Program-made: the position numbers and the translations under genes
Part shown: one piece after another, positions 1 through 11,460 of the stretch
Numbering within the stretch: the stretch's first letter is position 1
Layout of the letters: each line of letters starts with the position of its first letter
DNA from: Dryococelus australis
Lineage: Eukaryota > Arthropoda > Insecta > Phasmatodea > Phasmatidae
Length of the DNA stretch: 64,000 bases
Direction: 5' to 3'
Assembly: GCA_029891345.1 (NCBI GenBank)
Contig: CM056997.1
Coordinates: forward strand, 220,844,172 to 220,908,171
Notes under the pieces: model-generated
The model's database searches: none
The model's input: only the letters and a program-made list of their open reading frames with translations
Told to the model about the DNA's origin: nothing

Positions 1-250
1 TCGAGTAATTTCTGCTGTGAGCAATCAAGGCACACTTATTCGCATACACAGTATTGCAAATAATACATGTATAGGTCTTGTAGTCCATTGCAAATGGCAT
101 TTGGCACAGGTATGATTAGCGAATATCTTGCCAAAATACTTGTAGTTGCTTCCTGATGAACGACGAACATTTGCTTTGTACCTCTTGTTATGTCTATACA
201 GGTTATCACTATGGGCAAACACTGCATTATAGTTATCACAGTAGAACACT
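1..250 (-). pseudogene. Decayed C2H2 zinc-finger fragment
   Basis: The minus strand reads as two or three degraded C2H2 fingers. One frame holds FYCDNYNAVFAHSDNLYRH, where the second cysteine is now tyrosine and the last histidine is also tyrosine; it is followed by GKIFANHTCAKCH. A shifted frame then gives YTCIICNTVYANKCALIAH, a finger with C-x2-C, the hydrophobic positions and the first histidine. A frameshift separates the two, so this is not an intact gene. C2H2 fingers bind DNA or RNA; here they are probably part of a mobile element or an old zinc-finger gene. The fragment runs off the left edge of the window. Related DNA recurs at about 1,240-1,320 and 1,557-1,757. Confidence 0.5.
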
Positions 251-2960
251 TTGTACTACACCTTGTACTAAAAGTATTTCTACAATAATTACATTATTAT
301 CGTAATGCTGTTGGCGATGCTGGTGACACAGTTTGTAAGTCTTCAACCATTGTAGCGGAGTACAGGTTCGTAGAAGATTAATGTAGACGTAGCGATCTGC
401 TTTGCACTCACCTATGAAATTTCATCAATATTTACATGATGTTCTCTTAGATACTGTTCATACTACATGCTAGTTTGCATTGTCTCAGTAGATGGCTGTG
501 TGTGGTGCAAACATAAGCATGGTTGGTTACCTTATCCAGTTGATCACTGTGCGACTTTTTCATCCCAACTTCTTTACACTCGTTCAGCTTTCCATGTTGC
601 TTTGCTGCTCGCTCCCATTGTGTCTTACACCAGCTCTTGATGTATGTCAGTGAACGTAGCACTACCTTGACAGCCAGGAGTCTCTTCATACTGTTGCAGG
701 TAAGTGTTTGTAGACAGATTTTGTGTTGTGCAAGAAGGTATTCTTTAGACAGGCTATCACTGCAGACGACATCGTAGAAAAAAGAATTTATTAAAGGTAT
801 TTCCATACTGGTATAATTGATACCGTAATGCTTGTCAGGGCACTTTGCTGTTGATGATACCATTGGTGTTAGTCTTCTACAGGTGATTCCATCTGTAGGT
901 GAATGCAAAGGTCTACTTCCCACCATGCTCGATGACGAAGTGTGATTATTGCTACATTATGGTTCGTTTGTAGTGGGATGTCGCAGTGTGGCCTGCTTGT
1001 TACCTGTGACTGGCAGACTGTATTTTTTTGTTGGTTAATTGTGTGATGTATTCAATACTTAAAACTATGACTTGCAGGCTGTAAGCATTTTCTTTTTGGG
1101 TGATTGCATGATGTGCTCGATACTGAACTCTAACACACACAGCCAATTTGTTTATAACTATTCTTCCATTCGTATACTCTAGCGGACAATTGGAGATACT
1201 CGGCTGGTGAGAGAAAGCAGCTCTCTTTAGGGACCTCAGTTCGAGACTTGTCGCACTATACACATTATAGCTGTGGGTACACACAACATCACAGTTTTTA
1301 TAGTGGAATGGCTGGGATGAACAAGCAGTGCTGGCTGCCTGGCACATGGTTGCTGGATGGAAACTGTCTCTGATTACGTGCATTGAAGGTCCGAGTGCAG
1401 GTAGGGAACTGAAGACAGTGTATGACGGCCTGTAATTGCGAGGGCTTGGTACACGAAGTGCACATCAGAGACAGAGTGTAATTACAGACACTATCTCAGA
1501 CTGTCTGGACTGCTAGCTGTGAAGTTGACATCTTAACTTCTGGTACATCTTACACAATGATCTTCATTCGAACACTTCTTGGTGTATGCATGCAAGGCAT
1601 ACACTTATTTCGCCCACACTGTTTGGTTAGATATTATAGATTATGGCTCTTCATGACATTTGGCAGTGGGACCTTGCTTCCCCCTGATGAACGATTGTCT
1701 ATTCACTGTGGGCGAACGTGCAATGACTACTTTCATGTCGGCGGGCATTACCTGTGAATTGATTGAACTCTCTCTCTATGGATAATTGTACCTTCGATAC
1801 CTTATTTTCAAGTCTGGTGCACTGACTCACCCAACATCAGGGCATGTAATTTATTTCCTATAGAATGTATGTATGTGTTATCAAGTGTGGTGGTGTAATT
1901 GCCATGTTGCTTTCTTGGTCGGTAATTTTTACCATGCATGGAAAGTCAGGGCCATCATTGTGGTCTGTGCTTTCATTCAGTTTACATCGATAGCTACACT
2001 CGCGTTCTGCAGGTCTTCAGAAACAGTTATGCCCTTTAAGGTAAAACCCCTGCATCCTCTTAGAGCAGAGTACATACATAGTATTTCTATATGTGTGTGT
2101 CATGGCTAATTCGTTTCGCAATGAGCTTATATTTCTATAATTATAAATGATGTCTCTCATGCATTACAAATGGTTACTTTTGTTTCGGATGTACTAACGG
2201 TTCTGGATCTGGGTACTGAATACATCTAGTAAATGAACATGCACTCAACCTGCCTCCCACCATGTCATATATATAAGTTCCATCCTTCGAACTGTTTGAC
2301 GATGGTCGTGCTTTCGGCCAACAGCAGATTCCCAAGCTACTTGTGTGGCACACGTTTTTTGTTGTTGGTCGGTTCAGTTTCACTTGGCGTCGTTCTGCTA
2401 AGGATGGTCACGTCAATTATTGCTGTTGGGACAGCTGTCCTTCGTGCTGAAGGTATGATACATGACGAACCACAGGTGTGTAGGCGTGCATGGTCCTGGG
2501 CTCCAGTGGTGGTTGATATGAATTAAGTACGGACTATGAAGGTGGGTTACATGCTCTGTACACGAGTATGACTGCTTTTTAGTACAGACATTCAAGGTAG
2601 GAAGCTCCTGCACAGAGACAGACTCAGCATTGAAGGTTCGGTACACAAATGCTCGTTGGAGACAGAATACGACTGTCTGTAAGTACAGGTTCAGTATGCG
2701 AGCACAAGGTATAACAGTCTTTAATTACTAACATCGGAAACTGGGTACATGGGTGCGCATCGAATGTGTGTTCCTCTTCTAGTGATGGTTGATAGATTAC
2801 GTTTCGTACAGAGGACGTTCTGACCAGGGGATGGTCTGGTCTTGTCTAGCATCGTACTCACCATGCACTTGTGCTGATCGGTAAGTACTTAAAACTAATT
2901 TCTTTTTCAGCGATGTGTTGGACTTTTCGTTCCTGCACACTACACAATGGTTCTTTTTTT
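250..2960. repeat. Degenerate tandem region with zinc-finger-like remnants
   Basis: Non-coding today. Phrases of the finger fragment at 1-250 recur in diverged form: around 1,240-1,320 (the block covering the finger loop) and 1,557-1,757 (both the CCTGATGAACGA block and the GGCATACACTTATT block), same orientation. Phrases such as GGTACA...ACAGACT also recur between 1,380-1,510 and 2,520-2,720. Open frames here, up to 159 aa on the minus strand at 447-926, show no recognisable domain and overlap these repeats. I read it as an old duplicated zinc-finger array that has decayed, but the alignment is by eye only. Confidence 0.35.
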
Positions 2961-3033
2961 TTTTGCCTAATATAACTCGATGCTTGCACATTGGTTAGTA
3001 AATGCTTCTTGCCTCGGTGTGTAGCAGTGTCAA

Positions 3034-3036
<3 letters not shown>

Positions 3037-3111
<75 letters not shown>

Positions 3112-3157
3112 CTTTTCTCTCTCTCTCGCTCTCTCTCTCATTCTCTCTCTCTCTCTT
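3037..3157. repeat. (CT)n microsatellite
   Basis: About 120 bases of nearly uninterrupted CT dinucleotides with a few CC, TT, CG and CA interruptions. It creates long Ser/Leu open frames on one strand and Arg/Glu frames on the other; these are not genes. Confidence 0.97.
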
Positions 3158-3159
3158 GG

Positions 3160-4115
3160 TAATGATTTTGTATCAGTTAGTTCGGCCAGGTCGGGTCTAT
3201 CATCGTTGCAGCACTGGATGCCACAGAAGTTTAATGTCAAGCAGTTGGTAGTAATGTGCAACAGGATAGTGGTGTGTTTATTCTGTATATGTAAAAGCAT
3301 CAACTATCCCAATTAAAATGTTATAGTACTTTGAGCACGAAAATGTGATATAATCTGTTGTTTTGTACTAATAATAGTAAGTTAATTTGGATGTAATGAT
3401 TGTCAAACCATGTTATGTAATGTTATAACCCTATAAACGTAAATGAAGAAAACCTCTAGTTTTACAATGCCTTCTCTAAATATTGTGTTTACATTATTGT
3501 CATTGGTGAATTTTATGTTTTTTTTTTCATTATGTATTATCATGCTACTTGTGAATGCTAATAATAATATGGTGTGCTTTTGAAAGTGTGTTGAATTGTA
3601 GGTTATGTTGGGGCTTGGATTTTTGCCTTTCTAATACAGAGCATGTTCCCAATGTTGCTCTCATGAACCCATTTGGAAACCCTAACACATGCATATAGTA
3701 AATAAAGAGTAGACATATTTTGAATTACTGCACATGAAGCAAAGATCGGCATAAATTACTAACTTACGTTGTACATAAACAATCATATTGCCAATACTTT
3801 AAATGTTGCATTTTACACTATAATTGCCTGAGTTAAAGTACTGTGGATGTATTATGCACCTAACTGTAACTAAGTTAAACAGATTGTTTAATGGTTGTGA
3901 AACAGGAAACATTCTTTTTGTTACATGCATTATTCCTGTTTAATGTGTTTTGATTTTGTATGAGGTACACAGCTATTTTGCCTAAAACATCATGCTTCAA
4001 TGATTGCTTCATGTTTTTCCTTCTGCATAGCTCATGCAGCATTGTGCCTGTACTGCTTCTTTAAACACAAGGAATATGTGTGTGTTTCCGGTTTCTGTGT
4101 TGCAGGTGAATAGAA
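3160..4115. other. AT-rich sequence without gene
   Basis: No credible open frame, RNA gene or repeat structure is visible by eye. There are scattered AATAAA-like words and an A/T-rich composition typical of intergenic DNA in this window. Confidence 0.6.
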
Positions 4116-4119
4116 ATGT

Positions 4120-6342
4120 CTACGACTCCTAACAATACATCCTATAGTCGTTGACACAGAATAGTAAAGATGGCTTTAGATGTTGTACATAGCAATCCTG
4201 AATATATATATATATATGTGAGCGAGAGTGAAGACAAGGGGCCTAAGAGGATTCTAACTAATTCTCTTCATGCAAAAATATTAGCCATTAGGGCAATTGA
4301 AAACAGCTGAAGAACGAAGTGATGTCAGCTGTGATGATTGTGACAGTTATATACCATCATCACATGACTCTTTTGACACTGATTAACAGAGTGTACCTGA
4401 TGCAAGTCATTTCTAACAGACTTGTCAGCTCATCATATCCTTAAAACGCAATCCATTAAAACAGGAAACTGCAGCATTTCAACTACTCAGAATGTAAAAA
4501 CACCAACATCACCTCAGCCTTCAACATCCAAGAATGGAAATAATCCTCCAGCATCACCTACACCGCCTAAGAATAAACATACACATTCAACAATGCCTCA
4601 GCATTCACCAGCGAAGAAAAGGCACACTTCTGACACTAGCAAGTGGAAACAAAATGCACAACAACTGAAAAGGTTGAAGGGAGAAGAATATTTAATGATG
4701 ATATTTAAGGAAAACCAGTACTTGCTAAAGCAATGAAATAACCTCGATGTCTGAACCGTCCAAAACACAAATGCTGGACATCTTTATGCAAGAGAAAAGG
4801 GAATGTATTTACAAAGAGTTCCATGAGCTACAAACCCTCGATCAGCAGCACTAATTTGTTTTGAACCACGTCACAGTTAGTAGAACAAAAATAACACTAT
4901 TGGTTGCCGCTCCAGAAGGAAGAATTCTAAGGTTTATTCTCTTACTTGAGAGGGCGAAAATAAGGTTGTTTGTAGAAAATTCTTTCTAGACACACTGAAT
5001 ATAACTGAAGGCCTTATAAGAGGTGGTTTCAACAAACTCACACAATCAGGGTTCCTGGAAAAGGATAAAGGAGGGAAGAAAACACCTCCACAAAAGCTTA
5101 CGAATGTTGATGAACAATTCATTTGAATTCATATTCTATCCTTCTCATCCATGGAATCTCATTACTACCACAAGACATCAGAAAATCAATATTTAGATTC
5201 ATTACTCAATGTAGCACTATGTACAGCTTGTACAAATCAAAGTGCAAGGAAGCTGGAAAGAAGCCAGTTAAAGCGGAAAAGTACCAGCACGTTTTCCGAG
5301 AATACAAGAAACGTTTTCACAAGCCAAAGAAAGACCCATGCAAGTGATGTGTTGCACACAAGGAAATGACTTCTGAGTCCAGTCAAAATTAAAATGAAAC
5401 ACCATACTTGAAGCATCTCGAACACAAAAAAATTGTTCGTGAGCACAGGAATGAAGACAACGCAGCTGCCAAAAATGATTCTAAGAACTTGGATTTGATT
5501 TACAAGCAGTTCTCAACACTCCTAAAGGTGCAGCTGGGCCGTTTTTCTATGTGAGAAAATTTGGTGTCTACAACCTCACCTTATACAAACATGGGAATCA
5601 AGATGTACAAAGCTTTACTTGGGATAAGACAGAAGGAAAACTGGGGAGTATAGAATTCTCCTCATGCATCTAGAAGTACCTAATGACTCAAACTGGAATA
5701 TATCTGATAGTGGCGCAGGACAGCAGAAAAATGCCTCTTTTTCTAGTATGTGCCTTCATGTTGTGAGAAATCATCCAACCATGCAACTGATCGACCATGC
5801 ATTCCTTGAGCCTGGCCATAGTCAAATGTAATGTGACTCTATCCATTCCAAAATTGAACAAAAAGCAAAAGCTATTCCGGTTGGTTACAAATAATTGAAC
5901 AGCTTGTTCAAATACACGACATTGTGAGGTAACAATACTTCTCCATGATGACTTCCAAGACTTCAATATCACCAAGGAATACTTGCTGCCATGTAATTCC
6001 TCAAGTGCAAAAGTACCAGCAAAGTTCCGTGATGCAGTTTGGTTACAATATCGTAAGGAGGAGCCAGAAACAGTTTTCATAAAAACTAACTGCACAGCGA
6101 ACACTTTTCAAGAAATGACTTATGTGAGGAAAATGGGCCGTCCACGATTGCAATCTGCACATTCATACTCTAGCAGATTCAATGTCTCTGCTACAAAGAA
6201 AACAGATATGATGAAATTATGCAAAGATTTGCTCATCCCAAGATATTATCATGAATTCTACACAAATTTACCATCATCTTCAGATGTCTGTGATGTGTTG
6301 CCAGTACCAGATGCTTTTGAAGACTCTGAAAGTGATGAGTGA
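4120..6342 (+). pseudogene. Decayed transposon protein with RNase-H-like (DUF7869-type) core
   Basis: A protein family very abundant in arthropod genomes is visible across all three plus frames. In order: an acidic/serine N-terminal part (4,215-4,385), a Pro/Ser/Lys-rich linker (4,422-4,735), a segment with MESHYYHKTSENQYLDS that shifts frame into STMYSLYKSKCKEAGKKPV and HKPKKDPCK (5,150-5,347), then DSGAGQQKN, LEPGHSQM and a following CDSIHSKIEQ (5,700-5,870). The C-terminal part, VPAKFRDAVWLQYRKEEPE through the acidic end with stop, is a clean 119-aa frame at 5,983-6,342. The D-x-GxGQxKN plus GHSxM...D..H arrangement resembles the RNase-H-like fold of DUF7869 proteins, which is an inference. 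At least four frameshifts and several stops make it a dead copy. I did not find terminal repeats. Confidence 0.72.
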
Positions 6343-6344
6343 TG

Positions 6345-6770
6345 ATTTTTTAACCACATTTTAAAGACGCCATACACAGTGTTCACATTTTAACTATGAG
6401 CACAGCTGTTATTGTTACTGCTATGTTTGATGTGAACCTGTTGTGTTGCTTCCAAAACTAATAATATAAATAGTGCATTGAGCTTCAGTAAACAATTTCA
6501 TTATAGGGAAACAAACATTCTTATTTGTAAAGCAGATTCGCAACTTAATATTGTATACATAGCAGTTATTTGAAAATGTATTTGAGACAATAATAAAATT
6601 GCGAATCTACCTTTCTTTCAGATGGGAGGGCTTCAGTTTTTTGTGTGTGTAACACTAAATGGTATAATCGTAAATACCTTAAAAAAGGCTTACCTCATTT
6701 TGGTTTCAACTAAATCGCAATAAAACTTGCATTTTAAGATGCATTGAAAGATATTTTTGCTTGTACTGAA
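6345..6770. other. Non-coding flank of decayed transposon
   Basis: AT-rich sequence with AATAAAATTG near 6,590 that could be an old polyadenylation region. No gene is seen. Confidence 0.5.
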
Positions 6771-6789
6771 AAACTAAATTTTTGCAAAT

Positions 6790-7275
6790 TATCAACTTTA
6801 CCAATGGAGCAATGATAGTCATAACTAGGCCCATCGGTCCTTTTCCTTGTCATGCATGATGCATATGTCATGATTTTGGAGATTATATTTTTAATAGTTC
6901 GGAAATTACAGCCAACTATACTTATAAGTAGACATACATCATACTTGACCCTTTGGTCCTTTCCATTTCCATTGGTCATATCTATGTTATAAAATTCATA
7001 ACTATACCTTAGGGGGTTTAGAAATTACAGCCTAATATGCTTATAAGTAGACATACGTCATATGTGACCCTTTGGACTTTTTCCTTGTCTTGGGTGATGC
7101 CTATATTAACAATTTGATAACTATATCTCAAGTGGTTCGGAAATTACATCAACTATGCTTATGAGTTGACATAGATCATACTTGACCCTTCGGTCCCTTT
7201 CCTTGTCCTGGGTGATGTCTATATTATAATTTTGGTAGTTATTTCTCAAACTGTTCGGAAATTAGAATTAAGTAT
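6790..7275 (+). repeat. ~120-bp satellite, about four diverged units
   Basis: Units are anchored by GGTTCGGAAATTACA near 6,895, 7,015, 7,135 and 7,252, giving a period of about 118-120 bp. Each unit also carries TGCTTATAAGTAGACATA and a CTTGACCCTTCGGTCC(T) phrase followed by CTTGTC(N)TGGGTGATG. The same unit, reverse-complemented, forms the array at 63,170-64,000. Units differ from one another by substitutions and small indels, so it is old. Confidence 0.85.
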
Positions 7276-7279
7276 GCTG

Positions 7280-8400
7280 GGAGAGACGTTGCAGGGGGCT
7301 ATGAGCTCGGACATTCTTCAGGCACGATGGATGTTGTTGTCATGTCTGTGTGTGACTTGAAGGGAGACCCCACACCTCCCGACCTACACCCATGGAGTCA
7401 ATGGTTCATTGATGGAATGCAAGATCATGAATTTGGGACACCAAGGTGGCCACCGGGAATTGTTTCGCAATCGGGTGCAATGATTGTACAATCCAGATGG
7501 ACATTTCTAAACTTCCACACGATTCATCCGAAATGTGCAAACAGCATGCCGAATTGTGCAAGTGCACTTTCGGTGTGTGAAATAGGGACCTGGGCCACCA
7601 TATTGCTAGACAGTGCCAATATGTCGGCCTTGTGGGAACTTTCCCCTCCCTATGCAGGGCAGGTGTCTTCGATTCGGGGACCCCAGGTGACATAATCGGT
7701 CAGTGGCTTCGGTGTGGGACCTGGGTCTCCATCTATCTAGTCAGCGAGTGAGATGGCACCCATAGGGATGGAATGCAAGAGGGCGACACTTTGCCTGGGA
7801 TGGTAGTTAGGGCAGGGGATAGAGAGAAATTTCTGGCATGTGGTTTCGTTGAGTGGACTCTGGTGCCATTTTGCTAGTCAGTGGGTGGCCACCATCTTGC
7901 TGGTCAGTGCTAAGGTGACAATCTACAGTCACTGTAACCAACAGCAGGGCTTCGTTGTGTGATTCAGGCACCATTTTGAAAGTCAGTGGGTGGGACGCCA
8001 TATTGCTAGTCAGCTAGTCAAGATGCAGAGCAGGAGGTACTTTTGGCTTCATTGTGGGGACCTGGGCCACCATATCGCTAATCAGTGCAATGTTGGCCAC
8101 GGTTGAGGTGGGATGCATGTGCAATGTGCCTGGAAAATTCCCAATTGAGAAATTTCCAGCCACATTATGCAAATTCAGAAGTTTCCAGCCGCATTACGCA
8201 AAGAGCCACTGGAATTTAAGAGCATGAAGTGTAGGTGTGCGAAATTATGCAAAATTTGGATGGTTATGTAGTCATCTGTTGCGGTTTTTTGTCATATTCT
8301 GTGCGAATTTGGACTTTTTGTGAAATTTTGCATGAAAATGACATCATACAATATGGCGGCCGTGAGTCCCTGTTTCCCTAGACCCAAGCATCTGCTTCAG
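7280..8400. repeat. GCCAT...TTGCTAGTCAGT-rich degenerate repeats
   Basis: Phrases of the type GGGACCTGGGCCACCATAT, GCTAGTCAGTG and GCCATTTTG recur at about 7,585, 7,725, 7,865, 7,965 and 8,055 with irregular spacing. A short pair AGAAATTTCCAGCC / AGAAGTTTCCAGCC lies at 8,146-8,190. Open frames on both strands are repeat shadows. The block directly abuts the ~120-bp satellite and may be part of the same compound element. Confidence 0.5.
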
Positions 8401-8955
8401 AATCCCCCTTTCTTCTAACTACTTGTATTAAAATATAATCCAGAAAAGGGGTAATGTGTAAACAAACCATTAATGCATAAGCAGTAAATGAATTAAAATA
8501 ACATCCTAACCTCTGCATTACTCAGAAAGGGAACAAGCGCGAGCATGATAAGAAACTGCGTAACAGGCGTTTTTGCTTGCTATTTAAACAAAAAGCTACT
8601 CTCTGAAGAGTATTTGAATGGTGCTTCACAGCTAGATCAACATCGTCAATAGGGTGAGGAGCGATAGTCACGGACATTGTGAGAATAAATTTCCGTGAAA
8701 TCACGGACAAGTACTGGGGAAAAAATTGTTTATGTGTCTCCATAAAATTGCGTACACATCTCTTTTTCAATGGCGGAATTTTTCGTAAATTTCACAGAGC
8801 TTTCCATTATTACACGGAAACTCTCCGTGAATTTGCTAGTTTGATTTTCTGTACTTCTGGTTTATAGAAAAAGATTATCGAAGAAAATATATAATTAAAA
8901 ATTCGGATTTTTTACTTTGTAAACATATTACTTTCTTGTAACAGTACTACATAAC
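8400..8955. other. No gene; short symmetrical CCGTGAA words
   Basis: AT-rich spacer. TTTCCGTGAAATCACGG and ACGGAAACTCTCCGTGAATTT (8,690-8,835) give local inverted symmetry suggestive of an old palindromic transposon remnant. Nothing coding is recognised. Confidence 0.4.
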
Positions 8956-9294
8956 TAGCGAGAGCATCTATGTTCTAGATTTAGTTTTGTCAAATAGGCG
9001 GCGATGCAGATGAAGTTCTCCATCCCCTGCCCCTGATGCACTTGCAACTGCAGTTGTATGAGCATATGTAATTGCTGTGGCAATTACAGGTGCAACTGCG
9101 CAAGTACTTCCCTCCACCCCCACCACCACCCCCTGTGTGAGTGCCGGAGATTCGAGGGTGTGTGGTATTCCATGCGGCATAGAGTGGGTGCCCTTCAGGA
9201 AGGACTTGCAGTTAGTGGTACTTGCTTAGGAAGGTTACTTATATTTTATTTACACACTTGCGCAATTAGTAATTGCATAATCACATAATAATTT

Positions 9295-9308
9295 CACATG
9301 TTGTCTGG
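9295..9308. repeat. Target site duplication, left copy
   Basis: CACATGTTGTCTGG is repeated exactly at 9,491-9,504 and occurs once (CACATGCTGTCTGA) in the uninterrupted partner copy near 41,248-41,261 (minus strand). It is the duplication made when the SINE inserted. Confidence 0.88.
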
Positions 9309-9490
9309 AGGGCCACGATGGCTGAGCAGTTAGCCTGCTCGCCTCCCACCAAGGCGATCAGTGTTCAATTCCCAGCCGGGCCACTCCGGATTTCCTAGCC
9401 CCTCGTTCCGGCACTGCTCCATACTCTCCTCAATCACCTACATCGGCTTTGAATACCTCGATGTTAAGAACCGCCCAAATCTCCCCACTC
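9309..9490 (+). mobile_element. tRNA-derived SINE, about 182 bp
   Basis: The tRNA-like head has an A box (TGGCTGAGCAGTTAG) and a B box (GTGTTCAATTCCC) about 35 bp apart, matching RNA polymerase III internal promoter spacing. A unique body follows (CCGGCACTGCTCCATACT, ACATCGGCTTTGAA). Precise 14-bp flanking duplications bound it. It is the same family as the copy at 62,971-63,168 but lacks an internal block (the GGTTTTCTCGGGGATCTC segment), so it is a shortened subtype or has a deletion. It needs LINE machinery in trans to move; no LINE is seen here. Confidence 0.88.
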
Positions 9491-9504
9491 CACATGTTGT
9501 CTGG
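9491..9504. repeat. Target site duplication, right copy
   Basis: Exact repeat of 9,295-9,308; after it the interrupted element resumes (TCGGCAGCC...). Confidence 0.88.
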
Positions 9505-9904
9505 TCGGCAGCCAGAGGTAGATGAGGAGGATGGAGGGGGGAATGCATTTAGGTGTTATCTTGTGGGCAGCTGGATAAGTAAGTGAGGGAGGGCGGAATG
9601 CACTTGCATAAGGGTAGGATATGTAAATAGATGATTGAATCATGCATTGAATAAATAATTGGATTAATTTAATTTGATAATTTAATCATGTACTTCCACA
9701 CTTGTGTATGCAGCAATGAATTATTTAATAGCGCACATGCATGTACATAGAGAGTACGCACTTGCGTATCCAGCAGTGAACAATTACACATCTGCTCCCT
9801 AGGATATTCACCTCTCAACTGAGCAGAGTTTGACACTATCAAGAGATTTTATCTCCGCCGGCTGACCGCCATTTTGGATCGTGTTCAATATATAAGGGGA
9901 TAAA

Positions 9905-10300
9905 TTTATTTTGAAAATTGTCAATTTAAGTTTGGAAGGAGTCGAGATTGGTTCGCGTGGTTAGTGTGTTGCATTCCCATAGAAGTGCATCAAGCGACAA
10001 CTCTGTATTCTTCAATACGGGCCTGCGTGGATATTGTAGCTACAGCTCAAGGAAGCGTATCCGACTGCTGTTCAGGTCAAGGATACTGGAGGCTGGCGAG
10101 ACAGCATCTCAAGGAAGTGGCGAACAACAGCTCAGCGAGGAACCTACCCCGAACCTGCCGCAACATCGCCAACCCTTCTCGTCTCTCCTAGCGATAAAAC
10201 AACCCGTCCTGAAATTCGCAACCTTCTGCGGTCCAAGCTTCCCTGCAACTCAAGTTGATGGATGGGCATTCACTTTTCAAGGTGAAAGATAATGTTTCAT
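9905..10300. other. Relatively GC-rich unrecognised stretch
   Basis: Overlapping plus frames (114 aa at 9,948-10,292 and 75 aa at 9,964-10,191) have a less AT-biased composition than the surroundings. In a third frame PEIRNLLRSKLP is vaguely reminiscent of retroelement gag-region text, but I cannot assign a family. It may be a remnant of a LINE or of the adjacent element. Confidence 0.25.
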
Positions 10301-11460
10301 GGTCATTGCTGTGGCAATTGCAATTCCCCGTGTTCTTGTGATTATAATGCTATTTAAGCTAATGGAAAATCAAAATCTGTACATAGCTTACATATTCAAA
10401 ATGAATTTGCTTTTCAAACTAAGGAGTTTATTATATCTTACATTCTGCATGAGATAAAATGTGTGTATTAGTTTTTACTGGGAAATTTAAGAGGCTATTA
10501 AGACATTACTTCCTATTTAACATTGACGCCCTTGCTTAGCCCTTCAAGTCAGAACCAAGCAAGGGCATGCTTTCTGTAAGAGCAAACCAACGACTAAAGT
10601 CGTAACCACACAGAATCAAAATTCCCTAACGGCTAATGGCTTAAAAAGGTTAAACAGACTAACTACCAGGTAAACACACATGAGATCTGAAATTTGTTTA
10701 TAGTGAAACATCAATACCCACATTATTATTGAAGCAATATAAAACCAAATACAAAATTCGTCTACATTTCCACCACGTGTACCATTTGACTGTAGAATTT
10801 CCAGGTATACATGAGTACAAAATACATATATAAATTTCCCCAAAAGGAGAAAACAATGACAATCACTTATTATTTCCTTTAAGCTAAAAACAGGATTACA
10901 AAATACCTGCAAACATAATATCTGGAATATTCTATAGGTTATTTAAAACAGCTACTATAGCCTCATAAAATTTTCTTTGATTTTCGAGAACATACTGTAG
11001 GCTAAAACACTCATTCAGAAGCCTATTTTATTAGACCTGGAAAGACTATCCTTTTTAGTCCTTTATGCATTAAAGCTTTAATCCTTTTGTCCCTTTTGGT
11101 GGCAAAGAACAATTTAATTTTTATATTATACTCCATCTTGAGAGGGTATCTGTCAAAAAATATGAAAGACTTTGTGCATTTTGAATGCAAGAATAGTTCA
11201 CAAGTTTCTGAACTTTTACAAGAATGAAATATTTTACAAACTTTATAGACTTGACTATTTCTTAATATATTGTATTTTTCTCAAAATGCTACATATAATT
11301 GAATATCTTAAACAACATTAAAATGCTAAATACTTTAACTATTTTCGCATTAACGCAATGCATTACCATTTTTAAAATAACATATTTTTGAAATTTAATA
11401 AATATTATTTCCTTGGGAATTTGACATTGAGTAATTTTTAAGTGCTAGTTTGGATATCAC
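10300..11460. other. AT-rich sequence without gene
   Basis: No supported gene or repeat. The minus frame at 10,616-10,912 is hydrophobic, composition-driven and unlike any family I know. Confidence 0.55.

Larger units (their letters stand above)
8957..9880 (+). mobile_element. Interspersed element, copy A (split by a SINE)
   Basis: This stretch aligns by eye end to end with the reverse complement of 40,838-41,577. Shared landmarks include CTATGTTCTAGATTTA at one end, CACCCCCTGTGxGAGTGC, GGTACTTATATTTTATTT, TAATTGCATAAT, TGGATACGCAAGTGC-type and CTCAACTGAG words, and TAAAATCTCTTGATAG-type words at the other end. Relative to copy B it has one clean extra block at 9,309-9,490 (a SINE). No coding capacity is recognised. 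It is probably a non-autonomous element; superfamily is unknown because the exact ends and target duplications are not defined. Confidence 0.72.

Noticed and set aside
2991..3316. Ser/Leu-rich and Arg/Glu-rich ORFs of about 86-104 aa
   Set aside because: Translation of the CT microsatellite on the two strands.
9948..10292. 114-aa ORF possibly from a LINE gag
   Set aside because: Only a vague similarity in a different frame; no zinc knuckle, endonuclease or reverse transcriptase nearby.
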